A stretch of DNA of 64,000 nucleotides, taken from contig OY744467.1 in assembly GCA_963556145.1 (NCBI GenBank), positions 2,666,001-2,730,000 on the forward strand, written 5' to 3'. Shown here piece after piece: positions 61,380-64,000 of the stretch (its first letter is position 1; each line of letters opens with the position of its first letter). Source of the stretch: Hygrocybe punicea (taxonomy: Eukaryota; Basidiomycota; Agaricomycetes; Agaricales; Hygrophoraceae). The notes under the pieces were generated by a model. That model did no database searches, was not told where the DNA came from, and saw only the letters and a program-made list of their open reading frames with translations. The position numbers and the translations under genes were made by a program.

Positions 61380-62950
61380 CTAATTCTCCTCCTCATTATA
61401 ACAATGTTGGTAACATCAGTGTTCAATTTATGCTGTCAATTGCATACTTTTTTTTCTTTTATTCATATATATATATATTCATACTTCAATGTCCTCTTCA
61501 GCATCTTTTACCTCCAAGTATGGCTTGCTTGTCTTCTTCTTGATGGCAGTTCACCTCTGCTTATCTAAAGCATGCAACTCCTCTCTGACCTGTGATGGTT
61601 GTTTTCCTTCCCGTTGCAATGTGAACCAGTAATGATAAAGCCCATTAGCACATCAGTTTGTAAAGTGTGGTGGCTTCTTGATAAGGATGTCTATGTTCTG
61701 AGTAATAGATCTTGACTCAAAACACTTGTGAGGATCTTCTTCGATATCCCTCCAGTGTGCAGTGGCAGTTTCACTATAAAAGGCTGCAAACAAGATTATT
61801 ATTCTGACAGTATTTTCAGAACCCATGCCAAGGGTAAATTCACGCCACTCATCATAAAAGTCACTATCCTTCCATTTAGAAAAATGCCTTGAGAATTTAG
61901 CTATTAAATCACCATTATCCTTCTCAACATGACTTTCTGACTCCTGGAAATCTCCTACTTTCTTCTTATTTTATTGGGATTGTTGCCCATTCTTAAACCA
62001 ATTGGCAATTTTCTACTGAAGATTAATACATCAGCATGAAAAGAAGCATTATCAAAATGGCACAAACCTTGTCAAGAATGTCATTGTCATCAGGTGAAAG
62101 TGGTTTTGTTGGCTCTCTTCCTCTTCTTTTGAAGCTGGTACAACTCTTTGATGTTCAAAGTTTTTTCTTTTTCATTGTTTGTGGTAGAGACATATTTGTT
62201 ATAGTGAGCTTTGAGTTAGCTTTGAGTATTGCCTGAATTTCCCAAGCTATTGTTTGTGTGGTATGTAGTAGATTAGAGAGTGAGAGTGAGGTAAGAGAGA
62301 TCAGAGAGACCAGGGAGGCTAAAGTGAACTTCAGAAAGCTGAAACAAATATTCTGCAAGATTGCTAGTGGAGTAACTCAGACCAAACCCGTGACCTGGCA
62401 ATTCCTGAGTGACGTGGCTAATTCCCACGTCAAAAATCACATGTTTACGATCATGTGATGGTTCAATTTTATTTAAAAACCCCGAAACCTTCGTGTTTTG
62501 CCTTCAGTGCTCTTCCACATCCACTTCACTCACCCCGGCAGAGAGAGCCGAATTTCTCTGCTTGATGCCAGGGCACCGAAGTCCTGGTGAGGGTGCAGCT
62601 TGTGGATAGTTGCAGGCATTCATTTCTTGACATGTCACCAGTGGGGGGGATGGCCTCTCCACTATTCCTTGGGCATGGGTCCAGGGTGGGTGACTTCAAG
62701 GGTTCTATAGTAATGTAGTTGTAGTTTTTTTCTCGAAGCATGTATTAGATATTATATATATAGCCCCATGATTGCTAGCACTGTATGGACCCACGACGGC
62801 ATACTCCACGAGAAGTCAGCCATCTCCATTGGATGTTGGGGCCGTCGTCATTGCGGTCACGGTTGGATGTCAGTGGGCCCCCACCCAGACAGCCTACATA
62901 CCTCGCGAAGCCGGCACGCACATCAATTGATGTAGCGGCGTGTTTCGCGA
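61380..62950. other. Non-coding, mostly AT-rich
   Basis: No supported gene. 62400-62600 has higher GC and short frames without conserved sequence. From about 62900 a TCGCGAGGTGTTAG segment introduces the terminal minisatellite. Confidence 0.45.
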
Positions 62951-62974
62951 GGTGTTAGTGGCCCTGCAGGGGGT

Positions 62975-64000
62975 CATTGTGTTGGTGGGGCCGTCGTCGT
63001 CGTCGTTGGGCGTTGGCGGCCCTGTTGGGCGTTGCTGGGGCCGTCGTCGTCGTCGTCGTTGGGCGTTGGCGGTCCTGTTGGGCGTTGCTGGGGCCGTCGT
63101 CGTCGTCGTTGGGCGTTGGCGGCCCTGTTGGGCGTTGCTGGGGCCGTCCTCATCCTCGTTGGGCGTTGCTGGGGCCGTCGTCGTCCTCGTTGGGCGTTGG
63201 CGGTCCTGTTGGGCATTGCTGGGGCCGTCGTCGTCACCGTTGGGCGTTGGCGGCCCTGTTGGATGCGGCGTTGGGCGTTGATGGGGTGGCCGTCATTGTT
63301 GGCAGCCCTGTTGGGCATGGTGGGGCCGTCGTCGTTGTTGTTCGTCGTTGGCGGCCCTGTTGGTGTGGGGTTGGGCATTAGTGGGGTGGCCGTCGTCATT
63401 GGCGGCCCTGTTGGGCGTGGTGGGGCCGTCGTCGCATCGTTGGGCGTTGGCGGCCCTGTTGGATGCGACGTTGGGCGTTGTGGGGTGGCCGTTGTGGTTG
63501 GCGGCCCTGTTGGTGTGGGGTTGGGCGTTAGTGGGGCTGCCGTCGTCGTTTGCGGCCCTGTTGGGCGTGGTGGGGCCGTTGTCATCGTTGTTGGGGGCTC
63601 CGTTGGGCATAGTGGGGCCGTCTTCGTCGTTGTTGGGCGTTGGCGGCCCTGTTGGGCGTTGCTGGGGCCATTGTTGCGTTGGCGGCCCTGTTGGATACGG
63701 CGTTGGGCGTTGATGAGATGGATGTCGTCGTTGGGGCCCTGTTGGTGTGGTTTGGGCTTGGAGGGTCGTCATCGTCGTCGTCGGGCGTTGGCGGCCCTGT
63801 TGCGTGTTGGTGGGGCCGTCCTCGTCACCATCGGGCGTTGGTGGCCCTGTTGGATGCGGTGTTGGGCGTTGGTGGGGTGGTCGTTGTTGTTGACGGCCCT
63901 GTTGGGCGTGGTGGGGCCGTGGTTGTTGTTGCTGGGCGTTGGAGTGCTTCGGGGCATTGGTTGGGTCGTTGTGGTTTTGGGTGTGGGTGAGGCCGTTGGT
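62975..64000. repeat. GC-rich minisatellite running off the right edge
   Basis: Imperfect units of about 45-60 bp built from GTTGGGCGTTGGCGGCCCT, GTTGGGCGTTGCTGGGGCC and runs of GTCGTC. Many frames stay open on both strands (Gly/Val/Trp/Arg-rich on +, Pro/Thr/Asn-rich on -) for compositional reasons. The array continues beyond the window. Confidence 0.88.

Noticed and set aside
59871..61383. Open frames of 419, 437 and 476 codons over the 45 bp array
   Set aside because: All three arise from a stop-free 45 bp unit; no start context, domain or splice signal supports a protein.
62940..63990. Long Gly/Trp/Val or Pro/Thr/Asn-rich frames at the right edge
   Set aside because: Frames of a GC-rich minisatellite in several phases; no conserved sequence.

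Overview
The window is nuclear DNA of a filamentous basidiomycete, most likely an Agaricomycete. Genes are split by many 45-60 nt GT-AG introns with short exons. The secreted 'glycopeptide' family, the AreA-like GATA factor with its DUF1752 block and the KFHCELNFIEQCW-type transposase remnant all fit mushroom-forming fungi. Exon models were built by hand from splice signals, reading phase and family conservation. All coding joins quoted below close in frame, but none was tested against transcripts.

Layout. 1-7.1 kb is gene-dense: the 3' end of a membrane protein, a Ser/Pro-rich unknown protein, a UPF0643 protein (-), a complex I NUZM/NDUFA7-type subunit and a Cus2/Tat-SF1 splicing factor. 7.1-12.7 kb is a mobile-element island: an inverted repeat carrying a piece of an intron-containing gene, a 976 bp non-autonomous hAT-like element with an 8 bp target duplication and an internal minisatellite, and a 775 bp fold-back element at a TA site. 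12.8-50.7 kb is gene-dense again: a 12-exon protein with a degenerate Ulp1-like end, a small basic protein (-) divergent from YSH1/CPSF73, a secreted cysteine-rich glycopeptide (-), a Sec7-PH Arf GEF (-), an AreA-type GATA factor (-), signal peptide peptidase (-), a decayed membrane-protein gene (+), gamma-glutamyltransferase (-), an unknown acidic/basic protein (-), Ctf4/Mcl1 (+) and an Spc97/Spc98 gamma-tubulin complex protein (+). 50.7-64 kb holds almost only repeats: a Tc1/mariner-like transposase remnant and a short element sharing its terminal repeat, a stack of three TA-flanked fold-back elements nested in one another, GGGTAC-rich insertions in a decayed ORF, a 45 bp x about 28 minisatellite open in three frames, and a GC-rich minisatellite that runs off the end.

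The host genes are housekeeping and regulatory: pre-mRNA splicing and 3' processing, replication fork, microtubule nucleation, vesicle traffic, nitrogen regulation, glutathione turnover, intramembrane proteolysis and respiration. They do not form a biosynthetic cluster. The most unusual content is in the repeat islands and in the gene architecture: three GC-AG introns, and micro-exons of 7-23 nt. No tRNA, rRNA, CRISPR array or prokaryotic element was seen.
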